Assembly: GCA_041481445.1 (NCBI GenBank)
Contig: JBGPBV010000104.1
Coordinates: 1-25,166, forward strand
DNA: 25,166 nucleotides
Direction of reading: 5' to 3'
Source of the DNA: AA29 sp041481445
GTDB lineage: Bacteria > Acidobacteriota > Vicinamibacteria > Fen-336
Each line of letters starts with the position of its first letter. The stretch's first letter is position 1. Both the position numbers and the translations under genes were made by a program. Below the pieces are notes generated by a model, which did no database searches, was not told the origin of the DNA, and was given only the letters and a program-made list of their open reading frames with translations. Positions 1-7,992 of this stretch are shown here, in pieces.

Positions 1-378
1 GCCTTGCGGCGGGCGGACGAGGCCAACCGCCTGCAGAAGGAGTCCGTCGTCTTCGGCCTCCACGCCCGCATGGCCGACTGCCTCGCCCGGTTGGGACGCG
101 AGCCCGACGCGGAGCGCGAGTTCCTGGCCGAGATCTCCGCCGTCCCCTGGTCGCGCGAGGGACGAGTGGGCCTGGCCATGCTCTATCGCTCGCAAGGGCG
201 TGACGCGGAAGCCCGCGCGACCCTCGAAGGCCTCGTGAGCAGCACACCCCGCGCCGGCCCCGACGTCTACTGGACGGTCGTGAAGACGTTCACGGACCTC
301 GGCGACGTGGAGGCGGCCCGCGTGTGGACGGCCCGCGGACGGACCCAGTTCCCGCGCGATCCGCGGTTCCGTCCCTAG
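1..378 (+). CDS. TPR-repeat protein, C-terminal part (5' end outside window)
   Basis: This is the last 125 codons of an open frame that enters from the left edge, so the true start is not visible; a TTG at position 4 is in frame but has no reason to be the start. The protein is alpha-helical with TPR-like helix pairs, for example the stretches around ADCLARLGREPDAEREF, LAMLYRSQGRDAEARATLE and VVKTFTDLGDVEAARVW, and ends in RDPRFRP. TPRs mediate protein-protein contacts. Given the neighbourhood it may be the tail of another sulfatase-fold/TPR fusion, but no catalytic part is in the window, so this is a guess. Its TAG stop (376-378) directly abuts the stop codon of the convergent gene at 379. 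Confidence 0.75.
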   Translation, partial: ALRRADEANRLQKESVVFGLHARMADCLARLGREPDAEREFLAEISAVPWSREGRVGLAMLYRSQGRDAEARATLEGLVSSTPRAGPDVYWTVVKTFTDLGDVEAARVWTARGRTQFPRDPRFRP

Positions 379-2523
379 TCAGCTCCCGCGCAGGGCCCGG
401 GCCGCCTGTCGGCATCTCGCGGCCGAGGCCGGATCCCTGGCCGCGTCGAATCCCTCGGCCAGGCTGAGCCAGGCCTCGGGGCGCTTCGGGTGCGCGGCCT
501 CGGCGCGGCGCAGCAGGACGAGACCCTCGTCGCGGCGGCCCTCGAGGACGAGGACCTGGCCGAGCACGGCCAGGGCCCAGGGATGCGCGGGGTTGGCGCC
601 GAGGACCGCGTCCAGGGTCTCGCGCGCGTGGGCGTAGTCGCCGCGGCGCACGTGCACGCGCGCCAGCTCGATGCGCGCGTCGGGGTCACCGCCGGCGGCG
701 GCCTCGACGAGGCTCTTCGCCGCCTCGTCGAGCCGGCCCTCGGCCGCGAAGACGCGCCCCTGCGCGGCCAGGGCCTCGGTGTCGCCCGGCTCGATGCGCA
801 GCGCGTCCGCCACCAGGCGGAGGGCCTCCTCGGTCTTGCCCAGGCGGGCCAGGGTCTCGGCCAGGCTCGACCGCGTGCGCGCGTCCTGCGCGTCCGTCTG
901 GGCGAGGGCCAGCCGCAGCTCCTTCTCCGAGTCCTCGAGCCGGTCCATGTCGCGCAGCAGCTTGCCGTAGTTCTGCCGCACGTCGGGGCGCTCGGGATCC
1001 AGCTCCAGCGCGAGATGGAAGGCGCGCGCCGCCTCCGCCAGGCGGCCCGCGCGGTAGGCCAGCGAGGCCACGGTCGTGTGCGCGAACGGGTTCCCCGGAT
1101 CCTCCTCCGCGATCTCCGCGGCCTCGGCGGCCGCCCGCGCGAGGGGGATGTCCTGCGCGCGCAGGATGACCTGCAGCCGCTCGAAGAGCTGGACGCGGTC
1201 GCGCGGATCGGGCAGGCCGGGCTCGTCGAGAGAGCCGGCCCCGCCGGAGCCGCCGACGTAGCCGAGGCTCTTCAGGATCGCCTCCTGGTCGGGCGTGATC
1301 GCGGCCGTGCGCGCCCGGTCCCCCGCGGGGGCCATCTTCGCCACCGCCGCCTGCAGGGCCGCTCGCATGCGCTCGACGCGCGGGCCCTCCTCGGCCGCGC
1401 GGTCGTGCGTCTCGCCGGGATCCTCGGTCAGATGGAACAGCTCCGTCCGGCTTCCCTGCACGAGCTTCCAGTCCTCGGAGGTCCAGGACCGCAGCGACGA
1501 CCAGCGGCAGTTGAGGCGGCCGAAGATGCTCTCGGCGTAGAGCGGCTCCCCCCGCAGCCGCTGGCCGCGGAAAGCGGGACCGAGATCTCGGCCGGTCATC
1601 TCGGGTCCCGGCTCCACGTCCAGGAGCCGGAGCAGCGTGGGCGCCACGTCCACCGTGGACACGCGCGCGTCCACGGCCTGCCCGGCGGGCAGGCCCGGTC
1701 CCGCGATCAGGAGCGGGACGTGCAGGGTCGCCTCGTAGAGGAGGACGGCGTGCGTGACCTCGCCGTGCTCGCCGAGCGACTCGCCGTGGTCGGAGAGGAC
1801 GGCGACCACGGTGTCGCCGTCGTGTCCCGAGGAGCGCAGCCAGTCGAACACCCGGCCGAGCTGCGCGTCCGCGAACGCGATCTCGCCGTCGTAGAGCCGG
1901 CCGGCGAAGGCGGTGCGATAGGGCTCGGGCGGATCGTACGGGGCGTGGGGGTCGTAGAGGTGCATCCAGACGAAGAACGGCCCCTCTCCGGGCGCGGCCA
2001 GCCAGCCGAGCGCGTCGTCCACGACCTCGTTCGCGGGACGCTGCGCGCCCGCGCCGGGGACCTCGCTCTCCTTGAAGTTCTCGCTGAGGGAATCGAAGCC
2101 CTGCTTGAAACCGAAGGCCGCCGCCACCGGATAGGCACCCACGAAGGCGGCGGTGCGGTAGCCGGCGGACTTGAGGTGGGTGGCCAGCGTGCGATGGCGG
2201 GGCTCGAGAGGGAAGACGACGTTGTCGCGCACGCCGTGCACGGGCGGATAGAGGCCGGTGAGGATGGTCGCGTGCGAGGGGCCGGTGATGGGCACCGCCG
2301 TCTCCGCGTGCTCGAAGCGCACCCCGCGGGCGGCCAGGGCGTCGAGGGTGGGCGTCTGGACGTCGCGCCCGCCGTACGCGCCCACGTGATCGGCGCGGAG
2401 CGTGTCGATGGTGACGAGGAGGAGATTGGGGCGGCGCGGGCGTGGCCACGCGCGCCACGCCAAAGCGAGGACGACGGCGGCCACGAGGAGGGCCGCGATC
2501 TCGAGCGTCTTCCGGCGCGCCAC
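379..2523 (-). CDS. Sulfatase-fold (alkaline phosphatase superfamily) hydrolase/transferase with C-terminal TPRs
   Basis: A 714-residue protein starting at GTG 2523. Residues 8-23 form a membrane anchor or signal segment, about 33-410 a sulfatase-like domain, and about 435-710 TPR repeats. Metal-site motifs are present: TIDTLRAD (D40), the YDPHAPYDPP loop (H193) and SDHGES (D245, H246). The nucleophile motif reads T80-G-P-S-H84 where a true sulfatase has C/S-x-P-x-R, so formylglycine cannot form here. Thr is the nucleophile in related phosphodiesterases and phosphoethanolamine or glycerol-phosphate transferases, so a phospho-transfer or phosphodiester role is possible; the substrate is unknown. 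An LKSLGY motif marks the hinge to the TPRs, as in the three paralogues. The start has no Shine-Dalgarno but TAGAAT lies 6 nt upstream. The gene lies downstream of a TonB receptor, beyond strong hairpins. Confidence 0.88.
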   Translation of the reverse strand: MARRKTLEIAALLVAAVVLALAWRAWPRPRRPNLLLVTIDTLRADHVGAYGGRDVQTPTLDALAARGVRFEHAETAVPITGPSHATILTGLYPPVHGVRDNVVFPLEPRHRTLATHLKSAGYRTAAFVGAYPVAAAFGFKQGFDSLSENFKESEVPGAGAQRPANEVVDDALGWLAAPGEGPFFVWMHLYDPHAPYDPPEPYRTAFAGRLYDGEIAFADAQLGRVFDWLRSSGHDGDTVVAVLSDHGESLGEHGEVTHAVLLYEATLHVPLLIAGPGLPAGQAVDARVSTVDVAPTLLRLLDVEPGPEMTGRDLGPAFRGQRLRGEPLYAESIFGRLNCRWSSLRSWTSEDWKLVQGSRTELFHLTEDPGETHDRAAEEGPRVERMRAALQAAVAKMAPAGDRARTAAITPDQEAILKSLGYVGGSGGAGSLDEPGLPDPRDRVQLFERLQVILRAQDIPLARAAAEAAEIAEEDPGNPFAHTTVASLAYRAGRLAEAARAFHLALELDPERPDVRQNYGKLLRDMDRLEDSEKELRLALAQTDAQDARTRSSLAETLARLGKTEEALRLVADALRIEPGDTEALAAQGRVFAAEGRLDEAAKSLVEAAAGGDPDARIELARVHVRRGDYAHARETLDAVLGANPAHPWALAVLGQVLVLEGRRDEGLVLLRRAEAAHPKRPEAWLSLAEGFDAARDPASAARCRQAARALRGS

Positions 2524-2529
2524 TCACGG

Positions 2530-2535
2530 ATTCTA
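2530..2535 (-). promoter_or_regulatory. -10-like TAGAAT, possible leaderless promoter
   Basis: On the minus strand TAGAAT is followed by 6 nt (CCGTGA) and then the GTG start at 2523. With standard -10 geometry transcription would begin at or next to the start codon. There is no Shine-Dalgarno and no convincing -35. It lies just after a hairpin that could end the upstream transcript, so it would restart transcription for the sulfatase-fold gene. Confidence 0.45.
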
Positions 2536-2564
2536 AGCGTCCGCCCGCGGCGGGCGGAAAGAGC

Positions 2565-2595
2565 GCGGCCCCGGGGCGGGTGGCCCCGGGGCCGC
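2565..2595 (-). terminator. Strong 12-bp hairpin downstream of the TonB receptor gene
   Basis: A perfect inverted repeat, GCGGCCCCGGGG (2565-2576) and its complement (2584-2595) with a 7-nt loop, lies 27 nt past the receptor stop codon. On the minus strand it is followed by CTCTTTCC, a weak U-tract. A second, smaller hairpin (2540-2547 pairing with 2551-2558) follows it. Together they probably terminate or insulate the receptor transcript from the sulfatase-fold gene; termination is inferred. Confidence 0.6.
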
Positions 2596-2621
2596 TGGAC
2601 GGAAAGAACGATCGGGGGCGG

Positions 2622-5534
2622 TTAGAAGTTCAACCGCACGCCGATACGGAGGATCCGCGGGGACAGGACGTCCGTCGGGCTCCGGAACGCGCTGGCGTTC
2701 GCCTGACGGTTGCGCTGGAGGATCGTTCCCGAGTTGAAGGCGTTGAAGAGGTCGGCCGTGATCTCCATGCTCGAGCGGGAGCCCAGCTTGATCTTGTTGG
2801 CGAGGCGGAAATCGGCGTCCCAGAGGGTGTCGTAGCGCGTGGTATCCAGGGTCGGCGTGGCCATGGCGCGCTGGGCGCCGTCACCGCCGGCATTCAGCCT
2901 CAGGATGACCGGGTAGACGTAACCCTGGCGCCCGAAGATGCTGGTCCCGACCTCGAAGTTGGCCGGGAGCTGGTAGAGCCCGTTGAGCACGAACTGCCAG
3001 CGCGCGTTGTAGAAGAGGTCGCCCTTGCCCGATCCTCCGGAGCGCGGGGCGATCTGGCCACCGTCGACCTGGGGGCCGGAGCGACCGTCCTGGGCGGCCC
3101 CGCCCTGGCCGCCGGTCACGTCGGTGCGGGTGGGGTTCTGGATGCCGCCCGGCCCGACGTTCTCGTGCCAGTCCATCAGTGAGAACGCCGCGCGCGCGAA
3201 CCACTTGTTGGACATCCGCTTGACCATGGTGAACTCGAGGCCGTTGTAGCCCGTGCTGTAGTCCGGCCGGTTGGTCAGGATGCGGCCGCTGTTGCTGGCG
3301 GCAATCTTGGCCGGGTTGGGCGAGAAGGTCTGGGCGGTGAACCCGTTCTGGGTCACGGGCGCGTTGGGCGTGTAATCGGCCGACGTCATGCCAATGCGCG
3401 GGAACCAGCTCGAGACGTCCGTCACCTTGCGCCAGGTGTAGGCGGCGCCCAGCGCGAAGCTGCCCCCGACTTCACGATCGATCCCGAGGACGATCTCGTT
3501 GTCGTGGCTGGCGTGGTAATTGGGGTCGATCTTGTTGGGGGAGGTCGTCGCCGTCGGGTTCGCGGGATCGACGTTGTTGTAGTAGAGGACGCCTTCGTTG
3601 AGGAGGACTTCATCCTTGGACACGAAGTGGTCCTTGTTGCGGTCGTTCCAGCGGTAGGCGATGAACGTCGAGTATCCGCCCACGGGGTTGGCGGTGGTCA
3701 CGTCGTTCGGGAAGAGCTGGCCCGCATACCGCGCGTACGAGGCGCGCAGCACCGTCTTCTTGGCCTGGTCCAGGGCGATGTTGGTGCTGAGGCGCGGGGA
3801 GAAGTCCTTCCAGGTGATGGTCGGCCCGCCGCCGTCGTAGACGAGCTCCGGCAGGATGTTCGGGAAGAGCGGGTTGGCCGTGGCCGTGCTGGCCTCGTTG
3901 AAGGCGTGCTGGTAGTCGTAGCGGACACCCGCGCTCAGGGTCATGCGCCCCTTGCTGAAGGTGTCGCCGAAGTAGCCGCTGGCCGCCTTCTCCGTGAAGC
4001 GCACGTTCCGCTGCCGCCAGATCTGGGCCACGGTGTCTCCGCCGCCGTTGTCGATGCCCGGGGTCTGGTTGCCGGCGTAGGTCGTGGTGGTCCGCGCCGG
4101 GTCCTTGCGGTAGGCGAAGCCGAACTTGAACTCGTGCTGGCCGCCCATGCCGTGGGCGAAGTAGCTGCCGTCCACGTTGACGTTGTGCCAGGGCTTGCGG
4201 GCGGTGAAGTAGTTGTACGCGCCGTACGCCGTGTTGGTGTCGAAGCTCCAGCCGCCGTTGAGGTCACTCTGGCCGCCGTTGGCCCCGGCGTCGAAGCCGT
4301 AGCCCCAGCCGTAGTAGGCGTACTTGGCGTTGAGGTTGAAGTTGGGGCCGAACGTGTGGTTCCACTCCGCCTTCCAGAGGCCGTGCAGGCCGCAGGGCAT
4401 GCCGCAGCCCTCCTCCGGATAGAAGTTGCCCTGGTTCCACAGGAAGCTTTCCGGCTCGTTGGTGACGACGCCGGGATCGCGGCCGATCTTCACCTTCGCG
4501 CCGTTGAACCAGAACAGCGAGATCATGTCGTTGCCGCTGGCCTGCCAGTTCAGCTTGGCGTTCATGTTCTTGAGGATGGTCCGGTCCTTGGTCTGCGTGA
4601 AGCGGGCGATGCGGATGTCGTTGCGGCCGTACGAGCCCCAGAACCAGAGCTTGTCCTTGAGGATGGGCCCGCCCAGGTCGAAGCCGTAGTCGAGGATCTG
4701 GTCGGTGTGGTTGGAGTCCGACTGGAAGGCCAGCACCTCGTCCGGCGTGTTGCTCGACTGCAGCTTGTGGTTGGCCAGGAAGCTGCGCGCCGAGCCGTGG
4801 AAGGCGTTGGTGCCGCGCTTGGTGACGAAGTTGATCCCGATGCCGCCGGTGGCCACCTTGAGGTCGCCGCCGCCGGTGGTGACGTTGATCTCCTCGAAGG
4901 CGTCGAAGTCGTAATAGGAGGACGAGGCGCCGTTCGAGTTGAAGTCGGTGATCACCACGCCGTCGAGGTTCCACTGCGTGTCGCTGGCCAGCGAGCCCTT
5001 GCTCACGAAGCCCGACTGCTGGCCGCTCTCGTTGCCGCCCACGTTCACGCGGTCCACGATGACGCCCGGGATCGTCTTCAGCACCGCCCAGGGGTCGCGC
5101 GATTGCGGGACCTGGGCCAGCTCCTCCTTGGTGAGGGTGGTGGCGGTGCCCACGCGCTTGGTGTCGACGACGGGGGTCTCGGCCAGGACCGTCACCTGCT
5201 CGGCCGTACCCGCCACCTTCATGGAGAAGGAGAGGTTGACGCTCTGGCCGGTGGTCACCACGATCTCGCGAGCCGAGGTGGCGAACCCGGCCATGGTCAC
5301 CGTGAGCTTGTACGTGCCGGGGTCCAGGTTCAGGAACCGGAACTCACCCTGCGGTCCGCTCTGCGCCGCGCGGCCGCCGGTGGTCGCGCCGGTGAGGGAC
5401 ACGCTGGCTCCGGGGAGCACGGCGCCCGAAGCGTCAAGGACCGACCCGTAGATGTTTCCGGTCGAGGCTTGCGCCCACAGCATGGGAACGGCACCCAACA
5501 ACAGGGCGAGAACCAACCCGATGGGTCGCTTCAT
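2622..5534 (-). CDS. TonB-dependent receptor, Oar-like, with N-terminal carboxypeptidase-regulatory domain
   Basis: An outer-membrane beta-barrel receptor of about 970 residues. Residues 1-23 are a signal peptide (MKRPIGLVLALLLGAVPMLW...). A CarboxypepD_reg beta-sandwich follows (about 26-105, GNIYGSVLDASGAVLPGASV), then the plug (about 113-245, with LAQVPQ, NLDGVVITDF and FVTKRGTNAFHGSA), then the barrel ending in an aromatic residue (RIGVRLNF). I chose ATG 5534 because AGGAGG (5544-5549) sits 9 nt upstream; the in-frame GTG at 5540 would be only 3 nt away. A loop at residues 631-642 (DRNKDHFVSKDE) resembles an EF-hand calcium loop, and C377/C381 form a Cys-x3-Cys pair. The substrate cannot be told from sequence. 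Flanking sulfatase-fold genes suggest joint use, and a second receptor of the same class lies at 12118. Confidence 0.93.
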   Translation of the reverse strand: MKRPIGLVLALLLGAVPMLWAQASTGNIYGSVLDASGAVLPGASVSLTGATTGGRAAQSGPQGEFRFLNLDPGTYKLTVTMAGFATSAREIVVTTGQSVNLSFSMKVAGTAEQVTVLAETPVVDTKRVGTATTLTKEELAQVPQSRDPWAVLKTIPGVIVDRVNVGGNESGQQSGFVSKGSLASDTQWNLDGVVITDFNSNGASSSYYDFDAFEEINVTTGGGDLKVATGGIGINFVTKRGTNAFHGSARSFLANHKLQSSNTPDEVLAFQSDSNHTDQILDYGFDLGGPILKDKLWFWGSYGRNDIRIARFTQTKDRTILKNMNAKLNWQASGNDMISLFWFNGAKVKIGRDPGVVTNEPESFLWNQGNFYPEEGCGMPCGLHGLWKAEWNHTFGPNFNLNAKYAYYGWGYGFDAGANGGQSDLNGGWSFDTNTAYGAYNYFTARKPWHNVNVDGSYFAHGMGGQHEFKFGFAYRKDPARTTTTYAGNQTPGIDNGGGDTVAQIWRQRNVRFTEKAASGYFGDTFSKGRMTLSAGVRYDYQHAFNEASTATANPLFPNILPELVYDGGGPTITWKDFSPRLSTNIALDQAKKTVLRASYARYAGQLFPNDVTTANPVGGYSTFIAYRWNDRNKDHFVSKDEVLLNEGVLYYNNVDPANPTATTSPNKIDPNYHASHDNEIVLGIDREVGGSFALGAAYTWRKVTDVSSWFPRIGMTSADYTPNAPVTQNGFTAQTFSPNPAKIAASNSGRILTNRPDYSTGYNGLEFTMVKRMSNKWFARAAFSLMDWHENVGPGGIQNPTRTDVTGGQGGAAQDGRSGPQVDGGQIAPRSGGSGKGDLFYNARWQFVLNGLYQLPANFEVGTSIFGRQGYVYPVILRLNAGGDGAQRAMATPTLDTTRYDTLWDADFRLANKIKLGSRSSMEITADLFNAFNSGTILQRNRQANASAFRSPTDVLSPRILRIGVRLNF

Positions 5535-5543
5535 GAACACTGC

Positions 5544-5549
5544 CCTCCT
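5544..5549 (-). promoter_or_regulatory. Ribosome binding site deciding the receptor start
   Basis: AGGAGG on the minus strand, 9 nt before ATG 5534 and only 3 nt before GTG 5540. The spacing favours the ATG. Confidence 0.7.
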
Positions 5550-5776
5550 GCCCGCTCGCCGCGGGCGAAACCTGTCCGTTCGAGGTGCGTCATAGGGTGA
5601 AGATGTCCGGCATTCTGAACAAGAAGATGCTCGGATAGCAAATCGCGAGCCTGGGCAGTGGCGCGATCCAAGTCCTTTGTTTCCAGTCGGCCCTGGCGTG
5701 GGATTGAGTGGACTGATTCAATTCCATGGATCGGAAATCCGGTCGAACCGTGCGAGCAGGCCGTTCGACGGCGAAA
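5550..5776 (-). promoter_or_regulatory. AT-richer upstream leader of the TonB receptor gene
   Basis: About 230 bp without a coding frame I would support, less GC-rich than its surroundings. It probably carries the receptor promoter, but I cannot assign a clear -35/-10 pair. It contains TTGAATCAG (minus strand, 5721-5713), TTGGATCG (5671-5664) and CGAGCATCT (5633-5625); all three words also occur in the leader of the second receptor (11893-11901, 11964-11971 and 11935-11943). Confidence 0.4.
5742..5769 (-). terminator. Hairpin after the sulfatase-fold gene, possible weak terminator
   Basis: A perfect 7-bp inverted repeat, GTCGAAC (5742-5748) and GTTCGAC (5763-5769), lies 7 nt past the minus-strand stop at 5777. 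The following sequence has only three consecutive Ts (GGATTTCC), so efficiency is doubtful. Confidence 0.35.
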
Positions 5777-7981
5777 TCACCGTGACGGCAGCGAGGCGCG
5801 CAGCTTCCGGATGTCGTCGCCGTATTGCCGCGGCGGGGCCTGCTGGACGAAGCGCTCGAGGTAGGGGCGGGCCTCCTCTTCGCGGCCCTGCTGGCGCAGG
5901 AGCTTTCCGAGGTTGAACAGCGTGTCCCACTCCCGGGGGTTGAGCTCCACCGCGCGCTTCCAGTGCGTGATCGCCTCCTCGGGGTGGCCGGTCTCCGCCG
6001 CGATCACGCCGAGCGCGTTGTGCGCGCGCGAGACGTCGGGATCCAGGGCCAGGGCCTCTTCCATGAGCGCTCGCCCCCGCGGGTAGTCGCGGATGGCCAG
6101 GTAGACGGTGCCGAGGTTGGCCTTGGCGACCGCGCTCGTGGGGTCGACGGCGAGGGCGCGCTCGAACGTGGCGATCGCCTCCGCGGAGCGGCCGATCTGG
6201 GCCAGCGCCGACCCGCGCGCCATGAGGATGTCGAGGTCCGGGTCCTTGCGCTCGGCGTAGACCGCGAGGACCGCCGCCGCCTCCCGCGCGCGGTCGGACT
6301 CGTTGAGGTAGGCGCCGAGGAGCACGGCGGTCTCGGTGTCCTCCGGGCCGAGCGCCAGCGAGCGGCGGAGAGTGGCCACCGCCCCCGGGAGATCGCCGGT
6401 CTCGCGCTGCAGGAAGGCCAGGTGCTGCAGGGCGAGCGGCATCTCGGGCCGCCGGGCCAGGACGTCCTTCACTCGCGCGAGCGCGGCCACGGCGTCGCCG
6501 GCATGGTAGAGGGACACGACGTCCTGCAGCGCGGCGTCCAGCTCGATGAGGCGCTTGGGATCGTCGGCGTCGGTGTAGGTCGTCCTGGCCGCCGTGGTCG
6601 TGCTGGCGTAGCCGAGGCTCCGGAGCCGCTCCCGCGTCTCCGCGCTCTCGTCGCTCCTCCGTATGCCGCGGTCGGCGGTGCGCGCCCGCGCCAGCCGCCC
6701 CCGCATCTCCTCGAGGCGCACGGTCTCGGTGGCGGCGAGGTTGCGCATCTCGTGCGGATCCGCCTCGAGGTCGTAGAGCTCGGGTATCGGCAGGTCGATG
6801 AGCTTGAAGCGGCCAACGGCGAGCCCGGTGAGCGGCGCCCAGCCGCGGTTGAGCGAGGACGACAGCGCCTCGAAGTAGCTCGGCGGCGCGGTCCCCCCGC
6901 GTCCGGTGGCGAGGGGCAGGAGGCTCTTCCCGGGCAGGCCCTCCGGCACGGCCAGGCCGAGGGCGTCGAGCACGGTGGGGAGGATGTCGACGTGCCGGAC
7001 GCGCTCGGCGACGACGCGTGGAGAGAACAGGCGCGGCGCGTACAGGATCAGGGGGACGTGAAGGGTGGTGTCGTAGGCGAAGATTCCGTGCGTCTTCTCG
7101 CCGTGCTCGCCGAGGCCTTCGCCGTGATCGGCGGTGAGGACGACGAGCGTGCGGCCGTCCCTTCCCGCGGCCAGGAGCGGCGCGAGCAGGGGGCCGAGCA
7201 GGCTGTCGGTATAGGCGACCTCGCCGTGGTAGGGCGACCGTGCGTAGCGGGACGCGAACGGCTCCGGCGGCGCGTACGGGAAGTGCGGCTCGTAGAGGTG
7301 GACCCAGGTGAACGTCCGCGCGCTTCCCTGCGCCCGTCGCCATTTCTCGGCCAGGGCCACCGTGCGCGCGCCCGCCCGCTCCGGCATGAGGAAGGCGGTA
7401 CGCGCCTCCGGGTCGCCCAGGTTGTCGTCGTAGACGTCGAAGCCGCGGTCGAGGCCGAACCTCGAGTCGAGCGGGAACGCGCTCACGAAGGCGCCGGTGC
7501 GGTGGCCGGCTCGCCCGAGCAGGGTGGCCAGGGTGTCGGTGCCCGCGGGAAAGCGGAACCCGGAGTTGTCGCGGACGCCGTGCTCGAGCGGGTAGCGGCC
7601 GGAGAGGATGTTGGCGTGGGAGGGGAGGGTCACCACGTTCTGGGCGTGGGCCTGCTCGAATCGGACCCCCGCGGCGGCCAGGCGATCGATCCAGGGCGTC
7701 TCGATCGAGGCGTTGCCGTAGCAGGCGAGGGCGTCGGCCCGCAGCGTGTCGATGGTGACGAGCAGGACGTCGAGCCCGGGGTCCCGGACCAGCTCGGGGG
7801 GCCGCCGTGACCAGGCCACCAGCGCCGCGACGCCCACGGCGAGGGCCACGGCGAGGGCGAGCGCCATCGCTCCGGCGCCGGATCGTGCGGGGGACGGCGC
7901 CTCCGGCGGGCTCGCGGCTCCCGCGCGAGCGGACTCTCCGCCGCGCCCCTGCTCCTTCCGCCGACGCGGTCCGCGACCCAC
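5777..7981 (-). CDS. Sulfatase-fold (alkaline phosphatase superfamily) protein with C-terminal TPRs
   Basis: 734 residues from GTG 7981. A basic, Gly/Ala/Pro-rich N-terminus precedes a transmembrane segment (about 39-57, MALALAVALAVGVAALVAW). The sulfatase-like domain spans about 70-450 and TPRs about 465-730. Metal-site motifs are TIDTLRAD (D78), YEPHFPYAPP and TADHGEGLGEHGE. The nucleophile motif is T118-L-P-S-H122, aligning with the Cys of C-x-P-S-R; formylglycine formation is therefore excluded. The hinge reads LRSLGY. The start is uncertain: ATG 7867 (residue 39) would begin right at the membrane segment and leave promoter room towards the divergent gene, whereas GTG 7981 leaves only 11 bp before that gene's ATG. 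Likely tethered to the inner membrane with the catalytic domain in the periplasm. Substrate unknown. Confidence 0.87.
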   Translation of the reverse strand: MGRGPRRRKEQGRGGESARAGAASPPEAPSPARSGAGAMALALAVALAVGVAALVAWSRRPPELVRDPGLDVLLVTIDTLRADALACYGNASIETPWIDRLAAAGVRFEQAHAQNVVTLPSHANILSGRYPLEHGVRDNSGFRFPAGTDTLATLLGRAGHRTGAFVSAFPLDSRFGLDRGFDVYDDNLGDPEARTAFLMPERAGARTVALAEKWRRAQGSARTFTWVHLYEPHFPYAPPEPFASRYARSPYHGEVAYTDSLLGPLLAPLLAAGRDGRTLVVLTADHGEGLGEHGEKTHGIFAYDTTLHVPLILYAPRLFSPRVVAERVRHVDILPTVLDALGLAVPEGLPGKSLLPLATGRGGTAPPSYFEALSSSLNRGWAPLTGLAVGRFKLIDLPIPELYDLEADPHEMRNLAATETVRLEEMRGRLARARTADRGIRRSDESAETRERLRSLGYASTTTAARTTYTDADDPKRLIELDAALQDVVSLYHAGDAVAALARVKDVLARRPEMPLALQHLAFLQRETGDLPGAVATLRRSLALGPEDTETAVLLGAYLNESDRAREAAAVLAVYAERKDPDLDILMARGSALAQIGRSAEAIATFERALAVDPTSAVAKANLGTVYLAIRDYPRGRALMEEALALDPDVSRAHNALGVIAAETGHPEEAITHWKRAVELNPREWDTLFNLGKLLRQQGREEEARPYLERFVQQAPPRQYGDDIRKLRASLPSR

Positions 7982-7987
7982 AGGAGG
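7982..7987 (+). promoter_or_regulatory. Shine-Dalgarno AGGAGG before ATG 7993
   Basis: AGGAGG is placed 5 nt before ATG 7993, ideal spacing. It supports the ATG start of the plus-strand sulfatase-fold gene, in competition with the leaderless-type GTG at 8041. Confidence 0.5.
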
Positions 7988-7992
7988 CTGTC

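Noticed and set aside
490..2625. Long plus-strand open frame (711 codons) across the first sulfatase-fold gene
   Set aside because: It is antisense to a gene with clear motifs; its translation is Arg/Gly/Ala/Val-rich without any domain, as expected from GC-rich antisense frames.
3504..5600. Long plus-strand open frame (698 codons) opposite the first receptor
   Set aside because: Low-complexity Val/Ala/Gly/Arg translation, antisense to a complete TonB receptor with signal peptide and ribosome site.
5550..5776. Riboswitch or structured RNA in the receptor leader
   Set aside because: I see no known riboswitch core; only a short 7-bp hairpin next to the upstream gene's stop.
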